Of a DNA stretch of 64,000 nucleotides, positions 39,101-54,100 are shown piece after piece. Under the pieces are notes generated by a model. It made no database searches. It was not told the DNA's origin and saw nothing but the letters and a program-made list of their open reading frames with translations. Position 1 is the stretch's first letter, and the number at the start of each line of letters is the position of its first letter. This DNA comes from Paenibacillus cellulositrophicus (lineage in GTDB: Bacteria; Bacillota; Bacilli; Paenibacillales; Paenibacillaceae). The stretch lies in NCBI RefSeq assembly GCF_009363095.1, contig NZ_CP045295.1:1-64000 (forward strand), read 5' to 3'. The translations under genes were made by a program, and so were the position numbers.

Positions 39101-42100
39101 TGACCAAAATCGTTCTGCAGATGAAGCACCGGACGCTCGTTCCAAGCCTGCATGTTTCACGGCTCAATCCCAATATTTCTTTTCAGAAGACGCCGTTTAA
39201 AGTGCAGCAGCATATGGAGGACTGGCAAAGGCCGATGATCCAGGAGGAAGGAAAAAAGCATGTCTATCCACGCAGGGCAGGCATTTCCTCGTTTGGTGCC
39301 GGAGGATCCAATGCCCATGCCATCCTTGAGGAGTATTTGCCGGAAGAGCCGGGAATTACCCGGTTATCGCCTAAGCAACGAAAGCAGTCCATCATCGTCA
39401 TCTCTGCCAAAAATGAAGCCGGCTTAAAGATGAGAGCGCAGCAGCTGCTCAAGGCCGTCCACGGCGAATTCGCGCTTGAAGCTAATATCGGCGACATTGC
39501 TTATACGCTGCAGGTAGGCAGAGAGGCTATGGAGGAACGGTTGGCATTTCTGGCGGGTTCCATGGAAGATCTGAGGTTTACATTGGAGCAGTTTGTCAGC
39601 GATCAGCAACGAAGCCTTCAGGACGGACTTTTCCGCGGGACCGTCATGGGGGTTGCCCGGGTAGAGGTGCAAACCGAAATCGACCGGAACATCGAGGCAT
39701 GGGTCCGGGATGAACAGTTCAGACCTGTAGCGGAACTCTGGGTGCAGGGCGCCGCACTTGACTGGGAACGGCTGTACGTGGACATGAAACCGAGCCGCAT
39801 CAGCCTGCCGGGGTATCCTTTTGCCAAGGAGCGATACTTCATCAGAGATCAGGTGAGACGCACGCCGATCGTCAATAAAGAATCGTCAGCCGTTACTATG
39901 AAGAGCACAATGGCTCAACCGTCCACCGGCAAAGGACGGAGAGCGGAGATGCTCGGTCTGCAAGCAGTGCAATGCCTGGAGCTGGACGTGAAGGAGCAGA
40001 TTTCGGGAATTCTTCATCTTCCCGTGGAGCGGCTGAATCTCAGCGCCAATTTGTCGGATTTCGGATTTGATTCGATCAGCCTGTCCCAACTGGCAGCACG
40101 GCTCTCCGGGCTACTCGGGATTGACCTTTCTCCGTCCGTCTTTTTCGGCCATTCCACGATTGAAAAATTGTTGCATTACATGAGCCGGGAGTTTCGGGAT
40201 GTCATCGCCGACTTTTACAGGGAAAGTCCCGCAGCAGAGGGAGTACAGCCTGTCCCAACGCGGTTAGGGACAACGGCGGTTAACACTGACGCAAAAGGAC
40301 TGCCCCGTGATTCTTTATCGTCGCCTGAAGAGCATCCGGAACCCGTCGCCATCATCGGCATAAGCGGCCGGTTTCCCGGAGCAAGAGACATCGAAGAAAT
40401 GTGGTCCGTCCTTGCCGGGGGGCGTATCGAGGTTTCGGAAATCCCGGAGGACCGGTTTGACTGGCGTTCGTATTACAGTGATTCCGGAAGTGCAGCGGGG
40501 TCCATGGACAGCAAATGGCTGGGAAGTCTTCCCGGTGTCAGGGAGTTCGATCCCTTATTCTTCGATATCGCTCCGAAGGATGCGGAAACGATGGATCCCA
40601 GGCAGCGACTTCTGCTGCAGGAAGCGTGGAAAGCGTTGGAACATGCGGGATATGGAGATGCCCAAATTAAGCAGGGGCGTATCGGCATGTTCGTCGGTGC
40701 CGAGCAAGGGGATTATCAGCAACTCCTGCACGAACAAGGAATTACCTCCAACCATAATGCGATCCTCGCGGCAAGGCTTTCTTATTTCCTGGATTTGAAG
40801 GGACCTGTGCTAACGGTCGACACTGCTTGCTCATCCGGACTTGCCGCCGCACATCAAGCTTGCCTTAGCCTCCGCAGCGGCGAATGCGATACCGCTATTG
40901 CTGCAGGCGTGAATTTGATGCTTACTCCCGCTCCATACTTGGCGATGAGCAAGGCCGGTATGCTCTCCAAAGACGGGAAATGCTTGACGTTCGATAAGCG
41001 GGCGAACGGCTTGGTTCCCGGAGAGGCGGTTGCCGTTGTCGTACTGAAAAGGCTCTCCAAGGCGGAAGAGGATGGAGACCCGATCCTGGGTGTCATCCGC
41101 GGCAGCGGAATCAATTACGACGGCAGAACCAACGGAATTACTGCACCGAGCGCGGTTGCGCAGACGGAACTGATCCAGTCGGTGTACGATCAGGCCGGGA
41201 TTCATCCGGAGCATATCGAATGTATCGTCTCGCACGGGACAGGAACCAAATTGGGGGATCCGGTTGAGGTAGGCGCGTTGCAGGAAGCATTTAGACGTTA
41301 CACGGATCAAAAAGGCTTCTGTGCCATCTCATCCAACAAGCCTCATTTTGGACACACGTTTGCCGCTTCCGGACTGGTCAACCTGATTCATTTGGTTCAG
41401 GCGTTCCGTCATGAGCTGATTCCTGGCAGCACACATTTGGAGCAGGGTAATGATTTTATACAGTGGGAAAACAGTCCCGTATATGTCAGCAGGGAGAGTG
41501 TCCCCTGGCCGGAAACGGAATCCGGACGCTTGGGTGCGGTAAGCGCCTTCGGCATGAGCGGCACGAATGTTCACATGGTTGTTCAGAGCTACGCTTCATG
41601 CCCTGAGCCCGAAACAGGAGTGGAACCCTCCCATTTCCTGTTCGCCCTTTCCGCCAAAACGAAAGAAGCGCTGGAAACCAAAGCCCGTGAATTGGCGGAA
41701 TGGCTGCAAAAGGACTCCTTTACCGAACAGAATCTTGTAAACGTATGCTATACGCTGCTGACGGGAAGGCAGCACTTCCAGCACAGAATGGCGGTGGTGG
41801 CCAGAAATGTGCAGGAAGCCATTTTCCTATTGGCAGGATCCGGCGGAAGAGACAAACAGGCGAACCGTTTTACGGGAAAAGTACCTGTTGATTTTGTCGG
41901 ACAAAGCATGATCGGTCAATATGCATCCGACTTAACCCGCAGAGCTGCGGAACAGGAAGAACCAGCGGATACATATAAGGAAATCCTATTGGTCTTGGCG
42001 GATCTCTACTGCCAGGGATATTCCGTTGATGGGACTACCCTTTATACCGGTTGCTTTCCGCGCCGAATCGAACTGCCGTCCTATCCATTCCAGAGGGAAC

Positions 42101-45100
42101 AATATTGGGCCGTCCATCAGAAATCGATGCCAACAACCCAAGAGCAAGGTTGGCTAAGCGTGCAGCCGCAAAGCATGACCCCTCAAACGGAATCGATTGG
42201 AGGAGCTCATGAGATTGCCGAGTCGGGATATCGTTCGTCCCCGCTTCCTGAGGAAAGCGAGGTGCTGATGTCGTTCGAGGAGGTTTGGGCCCGGGAGGAT
42301 CTTCCACATGACGGTTCATTATCTTGGAAGCCGCGTACGCTGCTCTGTTTCCTGAATGAAGATGAGCATAAACAGCAGCTATTAGCGATGGTCCGTGAAC
42401 GGAGCCCAGAGACCCGCATCATGTTTATTTCCCGCCACACCCCGGATACCGGGCTGTCAGTGGACGAACATACCTTAACTGTCACCGATCCGAAAGCGTA
42501 TGCGGATGCGCTAGCCAATGTTAAAGAGCGATTCCCAGAAGTGGACTCCGTTCTGTACATGTGGGCAATGGAAAATCCGGCGTTGTCCTGCGATTATGTA
42601 TCGATTGTTCATATCATTCAAGCCATGGCCTCAGCCCGCCTGAAACCGAAACAGCTGCTTCTTGCGGGGCGCTATTCCAATCCGCTGGAACGCTGCCACT
42701 TGGAATCATGGATTGGATTCGAGCGCTCGCTTGGGCAGGTCATGCAGGGCATACAGGTAACCACCGCAATATTCGCTGCGGATTCCGGCCGTGAAGAAAG
42801 ACCACAGGCTTGGTTCCCACACATCTGGGATGAGCTTGGAGCCGAACTCGGGCAAAGCGTCCTGTACGAGGGGGACGACCGCCGCGTCTGCCGGGTCCAC
42901 CCGGTGGCGGATCAGGAACTAAGTACCGATGAACGAAGCGTCAGCAGCTGGATCCGGGAGGGCGGCACGTACTTGATTACCGGCGGCTGCGGAGGGCTCG
43001 GATTACAGTTCGCGAAGCATGCGGCAGCTAGGCATGCCGTGAACCTGATTTTGACCGGCAGATCCACGCTGGAACCGGCTAAGCAGTCGGAGATTGACGC
43101 TTTGGAGGCGCTAGGTTGCAATGTTTATTATTTGCAAGCAGACCTTTGCGATATCGAGGCTATGCGAAACGGATTAGATGAGGCGCGGCGCCGTTTTGGA
43201 AAAATAAACGGGGTCCTTCATGCGGCAGGCATCTCTGACGGCAGAAACATTTTGCAGAAAGACGCGGAAGCGTTTTTGCAAGTGCTCGCGCCCAAAATTT
43301 CCGGCACCCTGATTCTGGATGAGCTTCTGCAGTCCGATCCGCCCGAATTCGTTTGTTATTTTGGTTCTTCATCATCCGTGCTGGGCGATTTCGGCGCCTG
43401 CGACTATGCGGTGGGCAACCGTTTTGAAATGGCCTATGCGCAGCATCGGGCTGATTCGGTAATCGGGAAAACACGAATCATCAATTGGCCGTTATGGAAA
43501 GAGGGCGGCATGGGCTTCCACGATCCAGACAGCACAGATATGTATTTGCGAACCAGCGGGCTGCGTTTGCTCGAGACGGGAGAAGGATTGGATGCTTTTG
43601 ACCGCATTCTCGCGTCGAAACAAACGCAGGTGCTGCTACTCCCGGGCCGTCCAAGCCGCGTACGCCGTTTTCTGGGCATTTCCGGGTCAGAGGCAGATCG
43701 GATACAGGAAACTCAAACGGCATTCAATGCAACCGTTCAGGTACTTCCGGACTCCCCGGGAGGAAAAGGACGCAAAAAAGAAATGAAAGGGTGGAGCATC
43801 GAGCAGTGTCTGGAGTGGGACATAAAGGAGAGGATCGTCGAACAGCTTCACATTCCGGCCCATCATCTCGATTCCGATGAAAACTGGGCTGATTTCGGCT
43901 TTGATTCCATCCATCTGGCCCAATTTGCCACTCGGCTCAGCGAATATTACGGTCTCGACATTTCGCCGTCGATATTTTTCGGACAGTCGACGATTGCTAA
44001 ACTGACAGGCTATTTCATGGATGAATATGAAAAACCCATGCTGTCCTTCTATGCGGAAGGGCTGGACAGCGCGGCAGAAGCAGCCAAAGCGAATGAGGAA
44101 CAGATTCTGCTTGTCTCCGGAATACGGGAGCCAGCCGAGGATTCGAGCAGTCGCCCAGCTGCGCCTCCAAGCCCAATACAAGCTCCGGCAGCCGGTCAAG
44201 CCGAGATTACCCGACCTCGTGTGTCGGAACTCTCGCATTCGGTGTCGGAAGCCGCAGGTGACCGAACGGAGCCTGTCGCCATCATTGGAATGAGCGGACG
44301 ATTCCCTGGAGCCAGAACGATCGATGAGATGTGGACCATTTTGTCGGAAGGAAAATCGGCCGTTTCGGAGGTGCCTCTGGACCGCTTTGACTGGCAGCAT
44401 CATACCCGCGAGGCCGAAGCAGCCGGAGACAAGGTATTCTGCCGGTGGTCCGGAACGATTCCCGGTGTCGGCGAATTCGACCCCTTGTTCTTTGAGATCT
44501 CCCCCAAGGAAGCGGAATGGATCGATCCGCGCCAGCGTCTGCTGCTGCAGGAAGCCTGGCGGGCGCTGGAGGATGCCGGATATGGAGAACAACGGCTCAA
44601 GTCAAGCACGATCGGCATGTTCGTCGGCGTTGAGGAAGGCGACTATCATTTGTTGACTAAAGAGCAGGGCAGCATCACTTCCAATCACAATGCGATCCTG
44701 GCAGCAAGATTATCCTACGTACTCAATCTGTCGGGGCCGAATATGGCGATTAACACCGCATGCTCTTCCGGGCTGGTGGCTGTGCATCAAGCCTGCATGA
44801 GCCTGCGAAACGGAGAATGCGACACAGCCGTCGCCGCTAGCGTCAACCTAATGCTTACACCTGATGCCTACGATGGCATCAGCCATGCGGGCATCCTGTC
44901 GGAGGACGGAACATGCTACGCCTTTGATCAGCGGGCCAACGGAACGGTTCCGGGCGAAGCGGTTGCGGTCATCGTACTGAAACGCTTGTCGAAAGCAGTG
45001 GCCGATCGGGACCCGATCTATGCGGTGATCCGCGGAAGCGGCGTCAATTATGACGGAAAGACCAACGGCATCACGGCACCGAGCGAAACGGCACAAGCGC

Positions 45101-48100
45101 GCTTGATTCGTGACGTCTACCGGCAATATCACATTGACCCGGAACGGATCGAGTATATCGTCACGCACGGCACCGGAACCAAGCTTGGCGACCCGGTCGA
45201 AATCAACGCTTTGAATGAGGCGTTCCGGACCTTTACGGACAAACGGCGGTATTGTGCGGTAACGTCAGCCAAAACCAATTTCGGACATAGTTTTGCAGCC
45301 TCCGGCCTCGTCAGCCTGGTCAATCTGGTGATGGCCATGCGTCATGGCGTCATTCCAGCAAGCCTGAATTTCGAGCGTGAAAATGAGTATATCCGTTGGG
45401 ACGACAGTCCGTTTTACGTCAATGGGGTCAGACGGACATGGGACGTATCCGGAGAGAGCACCCGGGTCGGTGCCGTCAGTGCCTTCGGCATGAGCGGGAC
45501 CAATGCGCATATGGTGGTGGAAAGCTATCCGGATGCGGCAAACCGGGCGACAGCCGGAAATCCGCCATATTACCTGCTTCTATTGTCGGCCAAGACCAAG
45601 GAAGCCCTGAGGACTCGGGCGGAGGACTTGACCGAATACCTGGCTGCCGGGGATCGGTCCGATGAAGAACTTAAGGAGATCAGCTACACCCTGCTTCAAG
45701 GTCGGCAGCATTTTCAATACCGGTCGGCTGTCGTGATTCGAGACTTGTCGGATGCCCAAAACGTGCTGCAGCAGTCCCTTCTGGGTATGAACTCCCCTCA
45801 TTATGTGGAGGGCAGGGTATCGCGCCAATTCACCGCCCAACGGGCATTGAACCAGTATGTCGATGAGCTGATGCGGCAAAGCCAAAGTCAACGGGAAGAT
45901 GCGCAAACCTACCGGGACACGCTGCTCGCTCTGGCGGATTTGTACTGCCAAGGCTATTCCTTAGATGGAGATCGGTTGTTTGGCGAGGACCCGCCGGGCT
46001 TTGTCCATTTGCCAACCTACCCTTTTGCCCGCGAATATTATTGGGTGAAGGCGGTACAAGGCCAGGAGGATGCCGCGTCCGCAAACGTTATATCCATTCG
46101 GGAAAAGATGGATAAGGAGCTCTCCTCACGTGACGATAAGGAGCATACTCTGCCAAAGGATGGATTAATTTCGAATGACGTTAGACTCCGATCGGAACGG
46201 GATGGACAGATGCGTACCAACGGGCGCCATGATGAAACAACAGCGCTGGCGGCAGCGGCAGTCGGCCATTTAAGAACGATCGTGGCCGAGGTCACCGGCG
46301 TTCCCTACGATCGGCTGGAGGATGAGGCCTCCTTTGAGGAAATCGGTCTCGATTCCTTGATGATCACCGGATTGAACGCCAAAGTCGAACAGTGGATCGG
46401 AACGCTGGAGTCCACCTTGTTCTATCAATATAACAATATCCAGCAGCTCGCCGACTATTTGGCGGTTCATCACAAGGAGGCGGTGGAGTGCCTGCTTCCC
46501 GATGTCTCCGAGCCCTTACCAATCCATATTTCTGCTCCAAAAGATCGGAAATTGGCCAAGCCGGCTTCCCTTGTGGAGGAGACAGTCCCTGCACCATCTC
46601 ACCGGGAAAGCCAAGATTCAGCGACTAAGAACGAGGCAAGTCCAGATGCCGGCGCCATATCTGGGCTAAACCTAAGCCCAAATGGAGGACAGAACGGAGC
46701 TGTCGATATCGCCATCGTCGGTTTGGCTGGTCGATATCCCCTGGCGGATACGTTGGATCAGTTTTGGTCGAATCTTTATGAAGGTAAAGACTGCATCGAA
46801 GAGATCCCTGCAAAGCGCTGGCCGCTAAAAGGCTTCTACGAGCCGGATCGGACCAAGGCGGTGGCAAACGGGCTGAGCTACAGCAAATGGGGCGGTTTCC
46901 TGGATCGGATCGAATACTTTGACCCGCTATTTTTCAACATCTCGCCTCGGGATGCCATGTACATGGATCCGCAGGAAAGGTTGTTCCTCGAGACGGCCTG
47001 GGCATGCGTGGAAGATGCCGGATATACCCGCGATTCGTTGAGACAGGACGGTTACGGGAACCAGATCGGAGTATTCGTGGGAGCAACGTTTAACAATTAC
47101 CAGCTTTATATGGCTGATGCCGCGATCAAAGCCAATCAAGAGGAGTACATCGCAACGAGCCAAATGTTCTCGATCGCCAACAGAGTCTCCTACGTGATGA
47201 ACTTTACCGGACCGAGCCTCGCGGTGGATACCGCCTGCTCCTCCTCCCTGTATGCCGTGCATCTGGCCTGCGAAAGCATCCGAAACGGCCAATCACGGAT
47301 GGCCATTGCCGGTGGCGTGAATTTATCGATTCATCCCAGTAAATACGTGACACTCTGCCAGGGACAATTCAATGCATCGGATGGACGCTGCCGGGCATTT
47401 GCCGAGGGAGGGACCGGATATGTTCCGTCCGAAGCAGTTGGCGCCGTCCTGCTGAAACCGCTGGATGAAGCAATCCGGGATCATGACCAAATCTATGGGG
47501 TGATCAAAGGAACCGCTGTCAGTCATGCGGGCAAAACCAACGGATATACTGTTCCCAGCCCAGTTTCCCAATCCCAGGCGATCGACAAAGCGCTGGGACA
47601 GAGCGGAATTCATCCGCGAACCATTAGCTGCATCGAAGCCCACGGCACAGGAACGGCGCTCGGCGACCCTATCGAAGTGAAGGGACTGACCGACGTCTTC
47701 ACCCGATATACCGATGCAAAAGGTTACTGTTCCATCTCGTCCGTAAAATCGAACATCGGGCATGCCGAAGCGGCCGCCGGAATTGCCCAATTAACCAAAG
47801 TGCTGCTTCAGATGAAGCACCGGACGCTGGTTCGCAATGTGATGCACGCCGGACTGAATCCCAACATCGATTTTGGTCGGACGCCTTTTACCGTACAGAC
47901 GGCAACCGCTCCATGGGAGCGACCGGTCATTGACGGCAGGGAGTACCCGCGCAGATCCGGCATTTCTTCGTTCGGGGCGGGTGGTGCAAATGCGCACGTC
48001 ATCGTGGAAGAATACACCACCGATCCGCAGGATCACCACAACGATAATGGCACTGTCAACCGAGTCTTGATTTTGTTGTCCGCCAAAAACGAGGACCGAC

Positions 48101-51100
48101 TCAAGGCCCAAGCGGAGCGGCTGCTGTCCTCGATACGCCGCGGGCTGTGGTCCGATGAGCAGCTGCCGGACCTTGCTTACACCCTTCAAGTCGGGCGCGA
48201 GGCGATGGAGGAAAGGCTGGGCTTAATCGTACAGAGCCTCGAGGAGCTTGAGAAGAAGCTCGATGCTTTTATGGAAGGAAGAGGGCTCGGCAAAAACTAC
48301 GTTCGGGGACAGGCTAAACGCAATAAAGAGATTGTGTCCGTCATTGAGGCAGACGCCGACTTTCAGGAGACAGTGCTCAAATGGATGGAACGGGATAAAT
48401 ACGATCAGCTATTGGGACTGTGGGTCAAAGGACTGAATGTGGATTGGAGCCTCCTTTACGGAGAACGTAAACCATTCCGCATCAGTCTGCCAACATATCC
48501 TTTTGCAGGTGAACCATACTGGGTTCCTGAGATTGAGAACTTATCCGCGCCTCGAGATGATCAGGCAGCATCTAGCGGTCCCCGGTCCGCTGTTCTTCAT
48601 CCGCTATTGCACCGCAACACTTCGGACATATCGGGCGTCCGATTCAGTTCCACGTTCGATGGGACGGAATTCTTCCTGGCGGATCATGTGGTAAAGGGAA
48701 AACCGGTTCTTCCGGGCGTGGCTTATTTGGAGATGGCGATTCAAGCTGTGACACTAGCGATGCCGGAAGCTAGCGCTCAGCACAGACATCCCGATATCCG
48801 GTTGAAAAACGTGGTGTGGGCCCGGCCGATCGCGATAGAGGGAACGCCGGTGGAAGTCCATGTGGATCTGCTCCAAGATGAACACGGCGAGATTGCCTAC
48901 GAAATTTATACCGTCCAACATCAAGCGGATGAGCAGGCGGAAATGACCCTGCACAGTCAGGGTTCTGCGACCGTCGGCAGCCGTGGTGAGCGTCCGGTGA
49001 TCGACTTACAGAAGGCCCGGTCCCGCTGCCGTCCCGATCCGATCCCTTCCGAAGAGCTTTATGCGCTGTACGGCAGCATGGGGATTCAATACGGTCCGGC
49101 ACATCAAGGGATTCGGGGGATATGGACGGGTGACGGGCAGGTCGTGGCAGAAATCGCGCTTCCTGACGCACAGGCGAGAACGGAAGCGGATTTCCTGCTT
49201 CATCCAAGCCTGCTCGATTCCGTGCTTCAGGCGACCCTCGGCTTCGTGATGGGGCCGGACCGGAAAGCGGGAGGAGAGACAAAACCCGGTCTTCCGTTTG
49301 CGCTGCAAGAACTGGAAGTCTATGGCCGCTGCCCCGAAGCGGTGTGGGCGGTGATCCGATTTAGCGAAGACCACAAGCCTAACAGCCCGGTTCAACGGGT
49401 GGATATTGATGTATGCGATGAGATCGGGACGGTCATGGTACGCATGAAAGGATTTTCCACCAGGTTGCTAGAGGCGGCCTCGGCCGTTAAAGGACCGGAA
49501 GACGATGCCGGAGTGCTGTTGTTTGAGCCCATTTATTCGGAGAGTCCAGCGCCACTGTACGGAGGGATGCCGTCCTATGCCAGCCGCTTCGTGTTCCTGT
49601 GCGATTTGGAAGAAGCCTCCGCTATCCGTATAAACTCCAAAGAGTCGGCATTACCTACCCGGTTTGTCGCACTGAACATGGCGACCGGAAACATGGCGGA
49701 GCGTTATGCTTCATATGTGGAAGCCGTGTTCACCGAGATCCGGAGCGTTTTACGGCAGAAACCGAAGGATCGGGTTCTCGTCCAGGTGGTAATGCCGACC
49801 CGCGAGGAGCACCGGTATCTCGCAGGACTTGGCGGTCTATTGAAAGCAGCGCAGTCGGAGAGCTCCAAGCTGGTGGGCCAAGTCATTGAGCTTGATCGCA
49901 TCGATTCCGGCCTTATCAACCGATTGGACGAGTGTGCGAAATGTCCGGGCGATTCCCGAATCCGCTATGCGGACGGCAAACGCTGGACAGCAGGATGGAG
50001 CGAGCTTGCGGGCAAATCGGATATGCTAGCGTTGCCATGGAAAGATCATGGCGTATACTTGATCACCGGCGGCACAGGCGCCTTGGGATTGATGTTTGCC
50101 CGGGAAATCACAAGTCAGGTTCAATCGCCGACTTTGATCCTCACCGGCCGTTCGCCGCAATCCGCTGCTGTGGAGCGAGCGATGCGCGATCTAAGCGACG
50201 CCGGAGCCCAAGTGATATACAAACAGGCGGACGTGGCAGACCATGAGCAAACGGCGGACCTGCTCCGGTGGGCAGCGGAACGGCATGGAACGATTAACGG
50301 GATCATTCATGCGGCAGGCATCATCCGTGATAATTTGATCGTCAACAAAGAGGTCGACGAGCTGCAGGGCGTGCTATCAGCAAAAGTCGCAGGCCTTGTG
50401 AACTTGGACGAAGCCAGCCGTGACCTGCCGCTGGACGTTCTGATTGCGTTCTCCTCCGTGGCCGGAGCCACGGGCAATCCGGGGCAAGCCGATTACTCGG
50501 CAGCCAACGCTTTTATGGATGCCTATGCCGCCTACAGAAACCAATTGGCCCAAGCGGGACAGCGGCATGGACGCATGCTGTCGGTCAATTGGCCGCTGTG
50601 GAAGGAAGGCGGCATGTCCGTGGACGAGGACGTCGTAAAAATCATGCGTCAAACATTGGGCACCTGGCCGATGGAAACCGGGGATGGAATCCGTGCCCTA
50701 TATCAGGGGCTGGCTGCGGGAGCGGATCAGGTTGTAGCCATGGCCGGGCTCGGTTCAAAAATCCGTGCCAGAATGCTGCCATCGAATCCGTTGCCTTCAG
50801 CAGTCCAAGTACAGGATGCCGATATGCCATCCAGGGAAACAGGTGCTGATACGTTGGAACAGATTTACACCGTGCTGCGGAAAAGTGTCTCCCATCTCCT
50901 CAAAGTCAAAGAGGAGGATATCGACGCCGATTCCGAGTTCAGCGATTACGGATTCGATTCCATTTCATTGACCCAATTGGCCAATCTGCTGAATGAAAAG
51001 TACCCGTTGGAGCTTACGCCAACGCTGTTCTTTGAGTACACGACGCTGGGCAGCTTTGCAGAATACTTGCTGGACCGTCATGCCGATGCATTTTCGGATC

Positions 51101-54100
51101 GCGCCGCTCCGGAAACCAGCCAATCTGCAGCTCATGTATCTTCAAACGTTCGTTTTGCTGATGACGAGGATTCAGAGGATGCACTGCCGAATGCGGCAGA
51201 GCACACGATCCCTGTTATGCAGCCAAGGGGCGGATATCCCAGGCGATCCCGTGCTCAATTGAGCAGAAAATCAGTTACAGATTCAGGACATGACGATTTA
51301 ACCGGGCCTCCAGAACCCCCTGTTGTGATGGCGATCCCCGAGCCCGAACCGGTTGCGATTGTCGGTGTCAGTGGTGTCTTCCCGGGTGCTAAGAACATCC
51401 ATGAATTTTGGAGAAATATTATAGACGGCAATAGCGCCATCAGCGAGATTCCTTCGGATCGGTGGGACTGGCGGGATTATGCTGGCGAATCCACGGCGGA
51501 AGGAACGGTAACCAGCCTGAAATGGGGAGGCTTCATCGATGGGGTCAAAGATTTTGATCCCTTGTTCTTCGGTATTTCGCCAAGGGAAGCGGAACTAATG
51601 GACCCACAGCAAAGGCTGTTGCTGATGGAAGCCTGGAAGGCTGTGGAAGATGCGGGCATCGCAGTGCAGCGGCTATCCGATCATAGTACGGGTGTCTTTG
51701 TTGCCGCCGGTCCAGGGGACTATATGAGCATGACGGGCATCGAACAAGGGAATCCGCAAGCCATGACTGGCGTCGTTCCTTCGCTGATTCCGAACCGGAT
51801 TTCCTATGCGCTGAATCTGCACGGACCAAGCGAATATTATGAAACCGCATGTTCGTCCACGCTGGTAGCCCTCCATCGCGCCGTCCGCTCCATTCAGGGC
51901 GGGGAATGCGATCAGGCGATTGTGGGCGCCGTGAATCTGTTGATTTCACCCGATCCTTTCGTCGGATTTGAATCGATGGGATATTTAAGCTCCGAGGGAC
52001 GGGCATCATCTTTTCAGCCGGATGCGAGCGGATTCGTACGCAGCGAAGGGGTCGGTGCCGTCATGCTGAAACCTCTGTCCCGTGCCATAGCGGACCGGCA
52101 CGAAATTTACGCCGTTATTCGAGGGAACGGCATATCTCATGGCGGCAAAGGCATGTCTCTAACATCGCCCAATGCCCAAGGGATGAAGACGGCAATGAAG
52201 CAAGCTTTCCGCCAGTCCGGCATCGATCCGAGGACGGTTTCGTACATCGAAGCGCATGGGATTGCGTCTCCCATGGCAGACGGAGTCGAAATCCATTCCC
52301 TCAAAACAGGCTATCTCGAGATGGCGGAAGAAATCTCCTCCAAACCGTGGAATGATCCGTGCTATATCGGTTCGCTTAAGCCGTTAATCGGACACTGCGA
52401 GGTCGCTTCAGGAATGGCGTCTCTCATCAAAGTGCTCTGCGCTTTCCGGCATAAGGTGATACCTGGAATACACGGTTTTACGGAGCCGAGCGGCCAAATT
52501 TCCTTGAATGGCAGTCCGCTGCGGCTGACCTCGGAGCACTTGACTTGGTCCGCATTGACGGATGCGGAAGGGCGGGAGCTTCCACGGAGGGCCGCGTTGA
52601 ACAGTTTCGGGATCGGAGGGGTGAACGGGCATATCCTTCTGGAGGAGTACACCTCTCAACATACGGAGGCGGCACAGGAACATCCATCAAACAGGAAGCA
52701 CCTATTTGCTTTGTCTGCGCGAAACGGGGACCGCTTGAAAGCCTATGCCCGTCAGATGCTTGAGTATGTCGAGGGCATGGAGCGTCTGCCGCTCGCGGAC
52801 ATGGCGTTTACGCTTCAGCTGGGCAGAGAAGCCATGCATTCGCGCCTCGCCCTGATCGCCGGCACCCGTGAGGAACTGCTTGCCGGATTAAGTGCATTTT
52901 TGCAGGATGGAAAAATAACCGGATCAACAGTATCTTGTGCGGTTTCTATTGCCGTCGGCAGCGCAGAAAGCCCGCCAAAGGATGTTTCGGAGCAGGATGT
53001 AGCCGAATGGATAGCAGCTGCAAATATTCAGAAGCTTGCGGCTTCTTGGGTACAGGGCGTCAGGGTGCCATGGGAGCAGCTGTATCAAGGAAGCAAACAA
53101 CGCCGAATCCCGCTGCCGACTTATCCATTTGAAACCAGAAGGTGCTGGCGCGAAGTCCCGATGAGCCGCCGGGACGCGGAGGGTACAGCCAAGATGAACA
53201 ACCTGGCCTGGGAGGAGACGGAGGCAGCCGCTGCCGCCATACAGGCAGGCAAACGAATCACTGGAGTCGTAAGCGCCCTGCTTGGGATGGATCCTGAAGA
53301 AATGAATCCCGACCTTCCGCTGGATCAATATGGACTCGATTCGATTCTGTTCATGCAGCTGCTGCAGCGGCTGCAGCAGCACATCGATCCGGGAATCGAC
53401 TTATCGAGCCTTCAGGAATGCCATACTCTTAAAGATTTGATTCGGATTGTCCCGCAATCCGTTGTCCAAACACAGCGGGACAATCCCATTGATGGTGATC
53501 AGCGGGTTACAGGCGAAGTCAGGACATGGCCAGCCTTTCCGGAGCTGATTTTGCTGAATGCAGGTTTGCGGACGCTGCGGCCGGTTTTCTGGTTTCACGG
53601 CGGCCTTGGCGGCGTAGAGATGTACCAGGATCTATCACGCCAGAGCGATCGACCATTCTATGGCATTCAGGCAAGAGGATGGATGTCTGAGCGGGCGCCG
53701 CTTCAGGGGGTGGCCGCTATGGCAGCCTATTATGTGCATATGATTCTCTCCGTGCAACCCGAGGGACCGTACGATCTGGGCGGCTACTCCCTTGGCGGCG
53801 TGTTGGCCTACGAAGTTGCGAGACAGCTTCAAGAGCTGGAGCACAAGGTAAATACCGTTGTCATGCTCGATTCCCCGTATGGCGAAGCTTTTCAGGAAGG
53901 GGAGATTTCCAGGCCGACAGCGGTGCTGCAGGCGGTCAATCTCGCCTTGGCTTCAAACCAATTTCAGCGTCCGGACACTTTTGCCGAAACCCTCATCCAC
54001 AGGGACGAGCTGGAGCTTGCCTCCGACGAAGAAGGGCTCCTGCAGCAGCTTATACAACTAGGTTACGGGCGGGGTTTAACCAAAACGGAGCAGCAGATCC

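Noticed and set aside
40000..46480. Beta-branching (HMG-synthase type) modules suggested by the KS7/KS8 lineage and the DFGFDS ACPs
   Set aside because: No HMG-synthase, decarboxylating KS, enoyl-CoA hydratase pair or free ACP gene is in the window, no tandem ACPs occur, and the tryptophan reported for beta-branching ACPs is not seen after the serine.
51346..52660. KS10 as a second non-elongating KS because of HGIAS
   Set aside because: The histidine itself is retained, as are the Cys and the second His, so loss of condensation cannot be claimed.
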